From assembly GCF_900094575.1 (NCBI RefSeq), contig NZ_FMAE01000005.1, forward strand, positions 674,092 through 738,091: DNA of 64,000 nt, given 5' to 3'. This document shows positions 36,217-44,781 of this stretch, one piece after another. Positions within the stretch are counted from its first letter, which is position 1. Each line of letters opens with the position of its first letter. Under the pieces are notes generated by a model. It was not told the DNA's origin, did no database searches, and saw only the letters and a program-made list of their open reading frames with translations. Origin of the DNA: Bradyrhizobium yuanmingense. GTDB taxonomy: Bacteria > Pseudomonadota > Alphaproteobacteria > Rhizobiales > Xanthobacteraceae. A program made the position numbers and the translations under genes.

Positions 36217-36990
36217 TCAGCCGCGATAGATCGGCGCGCCGCTCGGCGAGGCCACCGCGCCGCCGTCGACGAAGATTTCCTGGCCCTGCACATGCGCGGA
36301 ATCGTCGGAGGCGAGGAACAGCACCGTCTTCGCCACGTGATCGGTTTCACCGAGGCGGCCGAGCGGCGTCGACAGCGCGATCCGCTTCTCGAACGCCTTC
36401 TCGGCTTCCGGCGTCGCGGTCGCGGGCCCCCAGATCGGGGTGCGGATCGCACCGGGCGCGACGACGTTGACGCGGATGCCGCGCGGCGACAGTTCTGAAG
36501 CCATGATCCGCGCCATTGCCCGCACGCCGGCCTTCGCCGCGCCATAGGCCGAGTAGCCGGGAATGCCGAGCACTGAGATCACCGAGCCGTTGAGGATGAT
36601 CGAGGCGTTGTCGTTGAGATGGGGCAGCGCGGATTGAACGGTGAAGAACACGCCGGTGAGGTTCGTGCTGATCACCTTCTCGAACACCTCTGGTGTCGCC
36701 GATCCCAGCGGAGTGCCGCCGGCGATGCCGGCATTGGCGAACACGATGTCGAACCTGCCGAACTTCTCCGCGCCCTGCTTGATTGCAGCTTCCGTCGCCG
36801 CGATGTCCGTCGCGTCGGCTGGCACCGCGAGCGCGTTCGGCCCGAGCTCCTTGGCGGCCGCCGCCAGCGTCTCCTTGTTGCGCCCGGTGATCACCACCTT
36901 GGCGCCTTCGGCCACGAACAGTTTTGCCGTTGCCAGCCCGATGCCGCTATTGCCGCCGGTGATCAGCGCCGTCTTGTCCTTCAGTCTCAC
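36217..36990 (-). CDS. Short-chain dehydrogenase/reductase (classical SDR)
   Basis: NAD(P)-dependent oxidoreductase of 257 residues. It has the cofactor motif ALITGGNSGIGLATA, NAG in IVFANAGIAG, the catalytic serine in LNGSVIS, and YxxxK in YSAYGAAKAGV; the C-terminus is the usual IFVDGG end. R in VITGRNKET suggests NADPH preference. A GTG at 36990 with GGAGGCGA upstream is the best start; ATG at 37011 is an alternative. It is divergent from a second HxlR regulator, which probably controls it. Confidence 0.9.
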   Translation of the reverse strand: MRLKDKTALITGGNSGIGLATAKLFVAEGAKVVITGRNKETLAAAAKELGPNALAVPADATDIAATEAAIKQGAEKFGRFDIVFANAGIAGGTPLGSATPEVFEKVISTNLTGVFFTVQSALPHLNDNASIILNGSVISVLGIPGYSAYGAAKAGVRAMARIMASELSPRGIRVNVVAPGAIRTPIWGPATATPEAEKAFEKRIALSTPLGRLGETDHVAKTVLFLASDDSAHVQGQEIFVDGGAVASPSGAPIYRG

Positions 36991-37112
36991 GCTCGCCTCC
37001 AGTAGTTGCATGATGAAACTTGATTGCCATCTAGGCCAGCCGGTTTTATAATGCAACCACACAAGCGCGTGATCGGCGCTGGAGCCGTGCGAACGCGATA
37101 GGACGAGCGAGA

Positions 37113-37580
37113 ATGGTGAAACGGACGAGCTTTGCCGGCGATGCCTGCCCGATCGCGCGGTCGCTGGAGGCGCTCGGCGACTGGTGGTCGCTCTTGATCA
37201 TCCGCGAGGCGCTGTTCGGCGTCCGCCGCTTCGGCGAGTTTCAGAACAAGCTCGGCATGGCCAAGAACATCCTGGCGGCGCGGCTACGATCGCTGGTCGA
37301 CCATGGCATTTTGGAAACCGCCCCCGCCTCCGACGGCAGTGCCTATCAGGAATATGTGCTGACGCCGAAGGGCCGCGGCACTTTCCCGATCCTGGTCGCG
37401 CTGCGGCAGTGGAGCGAGGAGTTCGACGACCGTCCCGAGGAGATTGCGACGATGCTGGTCGATCGCGAGAAGGGCCGTCCGGTGAAGAAGCTGGAAATGC
37501 GCGCCGAGGATGGCCGCCTGCTCACGCCGGCGGAGACCACGCTGAAGCCACGACCGTCGTCGCGACGTCGGTCGGGGTGA
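37113..37580 (+). CDS. HxlR-family transcriptional regulator (next to SDR)
   Basis: 155 residues. Winged-helix core: ACPIARSLEALGDWWSLLII, then RRFGEFQNKLGMAKNILAARLRS and the LVDHGILETAPASDG wing. The family cysteine is in GDACPIA. It is divergent from the SDR gene and is the second HxlR/reductase pair within 2.6 kb; the two regulators are clearly different in sequence, so this is not a simple duplication. The C-terminal tail (KPRPSSRRRSG) is basic and unusually long. Confidence 0.9.
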   Translation: MVKRTSFAGDACPIARSLEALGDWWSLLIIREALFGVRRFGEFQNKLGMAKNILAARLRSLVDHGILETAPASDGSAYQEYVLTPKGRGTFPILVALRQWSEEFDDRPEEIATMLVDREKGRPVKKLEMRAEDGRLLTPAETTLKPRPSSRRRSG

Positions 37581-37602
37581 TTGTGGCGCACCGCCCCCAC
37601 GA

Positions 37603-37689
37603 CGTCATTGCGAGGAGCCCTTGCGACGAAGCAATCCAGAATCCCACCGCGGCAAGACTCTGGATTGCTTCGCTTCGCTCGCAATGACG
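37603..37689. repeat. Intergenic palindromic repeat, family C, copy 2
   Basis: Same structure as the element at 23120-23206: CGTCATTGCGAGGAGC and GCTCGCAATGACG arms around GAAGCAATCCAGA and TCTGGATTGCTTC. It lies downstream of the HxlR gene. Confidence 0.92.
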
Positions 37690-37736
37690 GGGAGAGAGCG
37701 GCGCTCAAGTCTCTCACGATCACCGGGGAGCCACTC

Positions 37737-38021
37737 TCACGACAGCTTGCGCTTGGTCCGTAGCCGCAGGTGCTCGTCGGCCTCGAGCTTGGTCATGCCT
37801 AAGAGATAATGCAGCACGTCCAGCTTGTGGCGCTCGGCCAGCTTGCGTAAGGCCCCGGTCTGCTCGGCGATGAAGGCCACGGCCTCGTCGGCACCGCCCT
37901 CCCCCGGTTCCTCGTGACGCGTGCCCCCCGGCGCGCCGGATCCGGCGCGCGCCCGTTTTTTTCCTGGCTTGGTCACCAGTACCCCACCCGAATCCATGCC
38001 CCGACAGGACATTACGCCCAC
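37737..38021 (-). CDS. Small protein of unknown function (up to 94 aa)
   Basis: Not assigned to a family. The N-terminal half is low-complexity and basic (TKPGKKRARAGSGAPGG). The C-terminal half looks like a folded helical segment (VAFIAEQTGALRKLAERHKL followed by DVLHYLLGMTKLEADEHLR) and is probably the conserved part. The start is uncertain: GTG 38021, ATG 38012 or ATG 37997. It is divergent from topA across about 180 bases. No signal peptide. The helical part could be a protein-interaction segment, but no role can be assigned. Confidence 0.65.
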   Translation of the reverse strand: MGVMSCRGMDSGGVLVTKPGKKRARAGSGAPGGTRHEEPGEGGADEAVAFIAEQTGALRKLAERHKLDVLHYLLGMTKLEADEHLRLRTKRKLS

Positions 38022-38204
38022 ATCAACCGCAACTCCAAGGTGGTATTCTGCAACTTTTTCGATATGAAACTTTTCCCATTGCGGCGCCTTTCAACACCCC
38101 ACGATTTGACAGGGGGCCGCTCACCACCCATGTTCGGGTCGAAACGGCCGACCCGAGTCCTTTCGTTTTCGGCCCAAGATTTTCCCGTAAGCCACTGGAA
38201 CTAA

Positions 38205-40949
38205 ATGAATATCGTCATTGTGGAGTCGCCGGCGAAAGCCAAGACGATCAACAAATATCTGGGCTCGTCCTATGAGGTTCTGGCCTCGTTCGGCCATGTC
38301 CGCGATCTCCCGGCGAAGAACGGTTCCGTCGATCCCGACGCCAATTTCAAGATGATCTGGGAGGTCGACCCCAAGGCGGCCGGCCGGCTCAACGATATCG
38401 CGAAGTCGCTGAAGGGCGCCGACCGCCTGATTCTCGCCACCGACCCCGATCGCGAGGGCGAAGCCATCTCCTGGCACGTGCTCGAGGTAATGAAGGAGAA
38501 GCGCGCGCTGAAGGATCAGAAGATCGAGCGCGTGGTGTTCAACGCCATCACCAAGCAGGCCGTCTCGGAGGCGATGAAGCATCCGCGCGAGATCGACGGC
38601 GCTCTGGTCGACGCCTACATGGCGCGCCGCGCACTCGACTATCTGGTCGGCTTCACCCTCTCCCCCGTGCTGTGGCGCAAGCTGCCGGGCGCCCGCTCGG
38701 CCGGCCGCGTGCAGTCGGTGGCGCTGCGCCTCGTCTGCGACCGCGAGCTCGAGATCGAGAAGTTCGTAGCCCGCGAATATTGGTCGCTGATCGCGACCCT
38801 GCTCACCCCGCGGGGCGATGCCTTCGAGGCCCGCCTCGTCGGCGCCGACGGCAAGAAGATCCAGCGCCTCGACATCGGCACCGGTGCGGAAGCCGAAGAC
38901 TTCAAGAAGGCGCTGGAACTGGCGACTTACGCGGTCACCGCGGTCGACGCCAAGCCGGCCCGTCGCAATCCGCAGGCGCCCTTCACCACCTCGACGCTGC
39001 AGCAGGAAGCCAGCCGCAAATACGGCTTTGCGCCGGCGCATACGATGCGCATCGCCCAGCGTCTTTATGAGGGCATCGACATCGGTGGCGAGACCACCGG
39101 ACTCATTACTTATATGCGTACCGACGGCGTACAGATCGCCCCCGAGGCGATCACCCAGGCGCGCAAGGTGATCGGCGAGGATTACGGCAACGCCTACGTG
39201 CCGGATAGCCCGCGCCAGTACCAGGCCAAGGCCAAGAACGCCCAGGAAGCGCACGAAGCGATCCGCCCGACCGACCTCTCGCGCCGCCCCGACAGCATGA
39301 GCCGCAAGCTCGATGCCGATCAGGCCAAGCTGTATGAGCTGATCTGGAAGCGCACCATCGCGAGCCAGATGGAATCCGCCGAGCTCGAGCGGACCACCGT
39401 CGACATCACGGCGAAGGCAGGCTCCCGCACATTGGAGCTGCGCGCCACCGGCCAGGTCGTCAAGTTCGACGGCTTCCTCGCGCTCTACCAGGAAGGCCGC
39501 GACGACGAGGAGGACGAGGATTCCCGCCGCCTGCCCGCGATGAGCCAGGGCGAGGCCGTGAAGCGACAGAGCCTGTCCGTCACCCAGCATTTCACCGAGC
39601 CGCCGCCGCGCTTCTCGGAAGCATCGCTCGTCAAGCGCATGGAAGAGCTCGGCATCGGCCGGCCCTCGACCTATGCCTCGATCCTCCAGGTCCTGAAGGA
39701 CCGCGGCTACGTCAAGCTGGAGAAGAAGCGTTTGCACGGCGAGGACAAGGGCCGCGTCGTGGTCGCCTTCCTCGAAAGCTTTTTTGCCCGCTATGTCGAG
39801 TACGACTTTACGGCGAGCCTCGAAGAGCAACTCGACCGTATCTCCAACAACGAGATCTCCTGGCAGCAGGTTCTGAAGGACTTTTGGACCGGCTTCATCG
39901 GCGCCGTCGACGACATCAAGGAGCTGCGCGTCGCCCAGGTGCTCGACGTGCTCGATGACATGCTGGGCCAGCACATCTATCCGCCCCGCGCCGATGGCGG
40001 CGATATCAGGCAGTGCCCGAACTGCGGCACCGGCCGGCTGAACCTCAAGGCCGGCAAGTTCGGCGCCTTCGTCGGCTGCTCGAACTATCCGGAATGCCGC
40101 TACACCCGTCAGCTCGCCGCCGATGGCGAGGCGACTGCTGACCGTTCGCTCGGCCAGGATCCCGACACGGGTCGCGATGTCTGGGTCAAGGCCGGCCGCT
40201 TTGGCCCCTATATCCAGCTCGGCGAGCAGAAGGATTATGAGGAAGGCGAGAAGCCCAAGCGCGCCGGCATTCCGAAGGGCACCTCGCCCAGCGACGTCGA
40301 TCTCGAGCTTGCGCTGAAGCTGCTGTCGCTGCCGCGCGAGATCGGCAAGCATCCGGAGACCGGCCAGCCGATCACCGCGGGCCTCGGCCGCTTCGGACCG
40401 TTCGTGAAGCACGAGAAGACCTATGCGAGCTTAGAGGCCGGCGACGAGGTGTTCGACATCGGCCTCAATCGTGCGGTGACGCTGATCGCGGAGAAGGTTG
40501 CCAAGGGTCCGAGCCGCCGCTTCGGCGCCGATCCCGGGAAGGCGCTCGGCGATCATCCGACGCTTGGCACCGTCACCGTGAAGAGCGGCCGTTACGGCGC
40601 CTATGTCACCGCGGGCGGCGTCAACGCGACGATCCCGGCCGAGTTCGAGAAGGACACCATCACGCTGCCGCAGGCGATCGCGCTGATCGACGAGCGCGCC
40701 GGCAAGGGCGGCGGCAAGGCCAAGAAGGCGGCGAAGCCGGCCAAGGCCAAGAAAGCGTCAGAGAAGGCTGCGGACGGCGAGGACGCCGCACCGAAGCCGA
40801 AGAAGCCGGCTGCGAAGAAAGCCGCGGCCAAATCCAAATCCGAATCCACCAGCAAGGCGCGCGCCGCCGTGCCGTCGACCGCAAAGACGTCGCCGACCAA
40901 GGCAGCCGCCACCAAGGCTCCGGCCAAGAAGAGTGCCGGCAAGACCTGA
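38205..40949 (+). CDS. topA: DNA topoisomerase I
   Basis: Type IA topoisomerase that relaxes negative supercoils. 914 residues. The Toprim domain starts MNIVIVESPAKAKTINKYLG (E7) and continues with ATDPDREGEAISWH. The catalytic tyrosine is Y303 in GLITYMRTDGV. The zinc-ribbon CPNCGTGRLNLKAGKFGAF with GCSNYPEC is present, followed by four-cysteine-less ribbon repeats (GRFGPYIQLGEQ, GRFGPFVKHEKTY, GRYGAYVTAGG). The tail of about 80 residues is Lys/Ala-rich and probably binds DNA nonspecifically, as in other alphaproteobacteria. rnr begins 20 bases downstream. Confidence 0.98.
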   Translation: MNIVIVESPAKAKTINKYLGSSYEVLASFGHVRDLPAKNGSVDPDANFKMIWEVDPKAAGRLNDIAKSLKGADRLILATDPDREGEAISWHVLEVMKEKRALKDQKIERVVFNAITKQAVSEAMKHPREIDGALVDAYMARRALDYLVGFTLSPVLWRKLPGARSAGRVQSVALRLVCDRELEIEKFVAREYWSLIATLLTPRGDAFEARLVGADGKKIQRLDIGTGAEAEDFKKALELATYAVTAVDAKPARRNPQAPFTTSTLQQEASRKYGFAPAHTMRIAQRLYEGIDIGGETTGLITYMRTDGVQIAPEAITQARKVIGEDYGNAYVPDSPRQYQAKAKNAQEAHEAIRPTDLSRRPDSMSRKLDADQAKLYELIWKRTIASQMESAELERTTVDITAKAGSRTLELRATGQVVKFDGFLALYQEGRDDEEDEDSRRLPAMSQGEAVKRQSLSVTQHFTEPPPRFSEASLVKRMEELGIGRPSTYASILQVLKDRGYVKLEKKRLHGEDKGRVVVAFLESFFARYVEYDFTASLEEQLDRISNNEISWQQVLKDFWTGFIGAVDDIKELRVAQVLDVLDDMLGQHIYPPRADGGDIRQCPNCGTGRLNLKAGKFGAFVGCSNYPECRYTRQLAADGEATADRSLGQDPDTGRDVWVKAGRFGPYIQLGEQKDYEEGEKPKRAGIPKGTSPSDVDLELALKLLSLPREIGKHPETGQPITAGLGRFGPFVKHEKTYASLEAGDEVFDIGLNRAVTLIAEKVAKGPSRRFGADPGKALGDHPTLGTVTVKSGRYGAYVTAGGVNATIPAEFEKDTITLPQAIALIDERAGKGGGKAKKAAKPAKAKKASEKAADGEDAAPKPKKPAAKKAAAKSKSESTSKARAAVPSTAKTSPTKAAATKAPAKKSAGKT

Positions 40950-40969
40950 GATCAAGAATTAGAGGTTAA

Positions 40970-43318
40970 GTGAAACCAAAGAAAGACCGTGGCTTTCCCG
41001 ACAGGCAAGCCATCGTCGCCTTCATCAAGGCAAATCCAGGAAAGGTCGGGACTCGCGACATCGCACGCGAGTTCGGCCTGAAGAACGCCGATCGCGCCGA
41101 GCTCAGGCGCATGCTGCGCGAGCTCGCCGACGACGGCATCATCAAGAAAAAGCGCCACAAGGTCTCCGAGCCGGACGCGCTGCCGCCGACGCTGCTCGCC
41201 GACATCACCGGCCGCGACTCCGATGGCGAATTGATCGCCTCCCCCGCCGAATGGGACGAGGTCGAGAACGGCGAGCCGCCAAAGATCCTCATCGAGATGC
41301 CGCGCCGGCCGAGGCCCGGCACCGCCGCCGGCGTCGGCGACCGCGCGCTGCTGCGCGTCGAACGCAGCGATGACGATGAAGGTCCCGCCTATCGCGGCCG
41401 CATCATCAAGGTCATCGACAAGGCCAAGAGCCGCATCCTCGGCGTCTTCCGCAGCCTGCCGGAGGGCGGCGGACGGCTCGTCCCCGTCGACAAGAAGTTC
41501 GCCGACCGCGAGCTGAACATCGCGAGGACCGATACGGGCGGCGCTGAGGATGGCGACCTCGTCAGCGTCGACATCGTCCGCACCCGCGGCTTTGGCCTCG
41601 CCTCCGGCCGGGTGAAAGAGAAGCTCGGCTCGGTCAAGTCGGAAAAGGCGATCAGCCTGATCGCGATCTACGCCCACGACATCCCCTTGCAATTCTCCTC
41701 CGCCGCCGAGCGCGAGGCGGAAGCGGCAGAGCCCGCCAATCTGAAAGGCCGCGAGGACTGGCGCGACGTCCCGCTCGTCACCATCGATCCGCCCGACGCC
41801 AAGGATCACGACGACGCGGTGCATGCCGAGCCCGATCCGGATCCCAACAACAAGGGCGGCTTCATCGTCAACGTCGCCATCGCCGATGTCAGCTTCTACG
41901 TGCGGCCGGGCACGGCGCTCGACCGCGACGCGCTCGACCGCGGCAACTCGGTCTATTTCCCGGACCGCGTCGTGCCGATGCTGCCCGAGCGCATCTCCAA
42001 CAATCTCTGCTCGCTGGTGCCCGGCGAGCCGCGCGGCGCGCTGGCGGTGCGCATGGTGCTCGGCCCCGACGGCCGCAAGCGCTCGCACAGTTTTCATCGC
42101 ATCCTGATGCGGTCGGCCGCCAAGCTCGCTTACGCGCAGGCGCAGGCCGCGATCGACGGCCGGCCTGATGACACCACCGGCCCCCTGCTCGATCCGATCC
42201 TGAGGCCGCTCCATGCCGCCTATGCCTGCGCCAAGCGCGCGCGTGACGAGCGTGATCCGCTCAATCTCGATCTGCCCGAGCGCAAGATCCTCCTGAAGAG
42301 CGACGGCACCGTGGATCGCGTCGTGGTCCCCGAGCGTCTCGATGCGCACAAGCTGATCGAGGAGTTCATGATCCTCGCCAACGTCGCCGCAGCGGAGACA
42401 TTGGAGAAGAAATCGCTGCCGCTGATCTACCGCGTGCACGACGAGCCGACCTTGGAGAAGGTTCACGCGCTCGCGGAATTCCTGGAGACACTGGACGTTC
42501 CCTTCGCCAAGTCCGGCGCGCTGCGCCCCACCACGTTCAACCGCGTGCTGGCCCAGCTCGAAGGCCACGACTATTACCCGCTGGTGAGCGAGGTCGTGCT
42601 GCGCGCGCAGGCGCAGGCCGAATATTCCTCAGAGAATTACGGTCACTTCGGCCTGAACCTGCGCCGCTATGCGCATTTCACCTCGCCGATCCGCCGCTAT
42701 GCCGACCTCGTCGTGCACCGCGCGCTGGTGCGTGCGCTTGGCCTTGGCGAAGGCGCCCTGCCCGACAGCGAGACGCCGGAAAGCTTGAGCGAAGTCGCCG
42801 CGCATATCTCGCTGACCGAGCGGCGCGCCATGAAGGCGGAGCGCGAGACCGTCGACCGCCTGATCGCCCATCACCTCGCCGACCGCATCGGCGCCAGCTT
42901 CCAGGGCCGCGTCTCCGGCGTCACCCGCGCCGGCCTGTTCGTGAAGCTCAGCGAGACCGGCGCTGACGGGCTGATCCCGATCCGATCCCTCGGCACGGAA
43001 TATTTCAACTATGACGAAAGCCGCCATGCCCTCGTCGGCACGCGCAGCGGCACCATGTACCAGCTCGGCGACGTCGTCGACGTCCGTCTGATCGAGGCCG
43101 CTCCCATCGCGGGCGCGCTGCGTTTCGAGCTGCTGTCGTTCGAGACCGACAGCGGCCCGCGCCAGCGCAGGCCGCTCCGTCCGCAGCGCAAATCGTCCAA
43201 GCCGCAGCCCGGACGCAGCCCGGAGCGAAAACGCAAGCCGGAGAAGAAAAAGTCCGGCAAGGGAAGGAAGGCCAAAGGAAAGAACAAGGGTAAGGGCAAG
43301 AAGGGCAAGGCATGGTGA
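40970..43318 (+). CDS. rnr: Ribonuclease R
   Basis: 3'-5' exoribonuclease that degrades structured RNA and, with SmpB-tmRNA, faulty messages. 782 residues from a GTG at 40970. Domain order is N-terminal winged helix (RQAIVAFIKANPGKVGTRDI), cold-shock-like OB folds, the RNB catalytic domain with TIDPPDAKDHDDAVH (metal-binding Asp cluster), NYGHFGLNLRRYAHFTSPIRRYAD, and the S1 domain (SFQGRVSGVTRAGLFVKL). The C-terminal 60 residues are strongly basic. It sits in a topA-rnr-DUF983-Nudix cluster. Confidence 0.97.
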   Translation: MKPKKDRGFPDRQAIVAFIKANPGKVGTRDIAREFGLKNADRAELRRMLRELADDGIIKKKRHKVSEPDALPPTLLADITGRDSDGELIASPAEWDEVENGEPPKILIEMPRRPRPGTAAGVGDRALLRVERSDDDEGPAYRGRIIKVIDKAKSRILGVFRSLPEGGGRLVPVDKKFADRELNIARTDTGGAEDGDLVSVDIVRTRGFGLASGRVKEKLGSVKSEKAISLIAIYAHDIPLQFSSAAEREAEAAEPANLKGREDWRDVPLVTIDPPDAKDHDDAVHAEPDPDPNNKGGFIVNVAIADVSFYVRPGTALDRDALDRGNSVYFPDRVVPMLPERISNNLCSLVPGEPRGALAVRMVLGPDGRKRSHSFHRILMRSAAKLAYAQAQAAIDGRPDDTTGPLLDPILRPLHAAYACAKRARDERDPLNLDLPERKILLKSDGTVDRVVVPERLDAHKLIEEFMILANVAAAETLEKKSLPLIYRVHDEPTLEKVHALAEFLETLDVPFAKSGALRPTTFNRVLAQLEGHDYYPLVSEVVLRAQAQAEYSSENYGHFGLNLRRYAHFTSPIRRYADLVVHRALVRALGLGEGALPDSETPESLSEVAAHISLTERRAMKAERETVDRLIAHHLADRIGASFQGRVSGVTRAGLFVKLSETGADGLIPIRSLGTEYFNYDESRHALVGTRSGTMYQLGDVVDVRLIEAAPIAGALRFELLSFETDSGPRQRRPLRPQRKSSKPQPGRSPERKRKPEKKKSGKGRKAKGKNKGKGKKGKAW

Positions 43319-43752
43319 CGATGAGCACGGCACCAAAGATCTGGACGCGCGAGAACGGTCTCGTCGAGAAGCGCGACGTCTGGTCGGCAATGAAGCGCGG
43401 CTTCCGCGGCCGCTGCCCGCGCTGCGGCGAAGGCAAGCTGTTCCGCGCCTTCCTGAAGACCGCCGACCATTGCGCCAAATGCGGCCTCGACTTCACCCCG
43501 CATCGCGCCGACGATCTGCCTGCCTATCTCGTCATCGTCATCGTCGGCCACATCGTGGTGCCGGCCATCCTCTGGATCGAGACCAATTATTCGACGCCGG
43601 TCTGGCTCAGCTTCGCGGCCTATCTGCCCTTCACCTTCGTCGCCTCGCTCGCGCTGCTGCAGCCCGTGAAGGGAGCTGTGGTCGGCTTGCAATGGGCTCT
43701 GCGCATGCACGGGTTTGACGACAACCCTCCCGATGGTATTCCGCCTGTGTAA
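43312..43752 (+). CDS. DUF983 family zinc-ribbon membrane protein
   Basis: 146 residues. A cytoplasmic N-terminus carries two CxxC knuckles, GRCPRCGEGKLF and DHCAKCGLDF, followed by two hydrophobic segments (LVIVIVGHIVVPAILWI; LSFAAYLPFTFVASLALLQP). The layout matches DUF983. Function is unknown; in related genomes it travels with rnr. Its ATG overlaps the end of rnr by seven bases, so it is translationally coupled. An internal ATG three codons later could serve as an alternative start. Confidence 0.92.
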   Translation: MVTMSTAPKIWTRENGLVEKRDVWSAMKRGFRGRCPRCGEGKLFRAFLKTADHCAKCGLDFTPHRADDLPAYLVIVIVGHIVVPAILWIETNYSTPVWLSFAAYLPFTFVASLALLQPVKGAVVGLQWALRMHGFDDNPPDGIPPV

Positions 43753-43781
43753 ACACGTAAAAGAACAGTTCGGGTGAGGAC

Positions 43782-44534
43782 ATGACCGATATTTCGCAGG
43801 CCGAGGAGAAGACCAGGGTTCACGAGGAGAAGGAAGCCGATCATCATCCTTACTTCCGCCCGAAGGATGCGGCGACGCTGATCCTGGTCGACCGCAGCGG
43901 CGCCATTCCGAAAGTGCTGGTCGGCAAGCGCCACGACAAGGTGGTGTTCATGCCGGGAAAATTCGTCTTCCCGGGCGGGCGCGTCGACAAGGCCGATTAT
44001 CGCGTGCCCTGCGCTGCGCCCATCACCGCCGAACTGGAAGCCAATCTCGCCAAAGGCAGCCCGAAGACGCCGGCCTCGCGCGCGAAATCGCTCGCCGTTG
44101 CCGCCATCCGCGAAGCCTGCGAGGAGACCGGCCTCTGCCTCGGCCGCAAGGCCGAAGGCAAAGTGCCGAAGCTCGAAGGTCCCTGGCAGCCGTTCGCGGA
44201 TGCGGGCCTGCTGCCTGATCCCTCCAGCCTGTTCCTGATCGCGCGCGCGATCACCCCGCCCGGCCGCGTCAAGCGCTTCGACACGCGTTTCTTCACCGCC
44301 GATGCCTCCGCGATCACCCACCGCGTCGAAGGCGTGATCCATGCCGATGCGGAGCTGGTCGAATTGGTCTGGGTCGAGCTCGGCTCAAAACCGCTCGCCG
44401 ATCTGCATCCGATGACGCGCAACGTGCTCAACGAGCTCGACACCCGCCTCGCCACCGGCCCGCTCCGTCACGACGCGCCGGTGCCGTTCTTCCACTTCTA
44501 CGGCGGAAAGATGCAGAAGGACGTTTTGAGCTAG
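43782..44534 (+). CDS. Nudix hydrolase
   Basis: 250 residues. The Nudix box is present as GGRVDKADYR, then AVAAIREACEETGLCLG (REUxEExGU complete), with a long insertion between the Gly and the Arg-Glu part. Such insertions are typical of the NUDT7/NUDT19-like group, so a CoA-type or other large substrate is possible. The N-terminus (VLVGKRHDKVVFMPGKFVFPG) forms the first strand. It begins about 30 bases after the DUF983 gene and is probably the last gene of the topA-rnr transcript. Confidence 0.9.
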   Translation: MTDISQAEEKTRVHEEKEADHHPYFRPKDAATLILVDRSGAIPKVLVGKRHDKVVFMPGKFVFPGGRVDKADYRVPCAAPITAELEANLAKGSPKTPASRAKSLAVAAIREACEETGLCLGRKAEGKVPKLEGPWQPFADAGLLPDPSSLFLIARAITPPGRVKRFDTRFFTADASAITHRVEGVIHADAELVELVWVELGSKPLADLHPMTRNVLNELDTRLATGPLRHDAPVPFFHFYGGKMQKDVLS

Positions 44535-44573
44535 TTGGCGCGCTGGGGCGTAGTTCGATCAAGTCTATCCTCC

Positions 44574-44672
44574 GTCATTCCGGGGTGCGCCTCTTGGCGC
44601 GAGCCCGGAATCCATACTCCGGATGGTGGTTATGGATTCCGGGCTCGCCGCTCCGCGTCGCCCCGGAATGAC
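44574..44672. repeat. Intergenic palindromic repeat, family D, copy 2
   Basis: Arms GTCATTCCGGGG (44574-44585) and CCCCGGAATGAC (44661-44672), inner AGCCCGGAATCCATA and TATGGATTCCGGGCT. It follows the Nudix gene. Matches the element at 34892-34998. Confidence 0.92.
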
Positions 44673-44781
44673 GTGCTGAGAGAGCTACGAAAAACAAAAA
44701 ATTCTTCCCGTCTCCCCCAATGGCGGAGTTCCCACTCATGCCTATGTCTTTGCGAGCGTCACCAAGAACGGACACCGGGCG

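Noticed and set aside
38121-40412. Very long open frame antisense to topA (about 760 codons)
   Set aside because: topA is certain from motifs across its whole length; long antisense frames are common in GC-rich DNA, and this one has no family motif and no ribosome binding site.
40952-42568. Long minus-strand frame antisense to rnr
   Set aside because: The RNase R catalytic motif is on the plus strand and no motif is found on the other strand.
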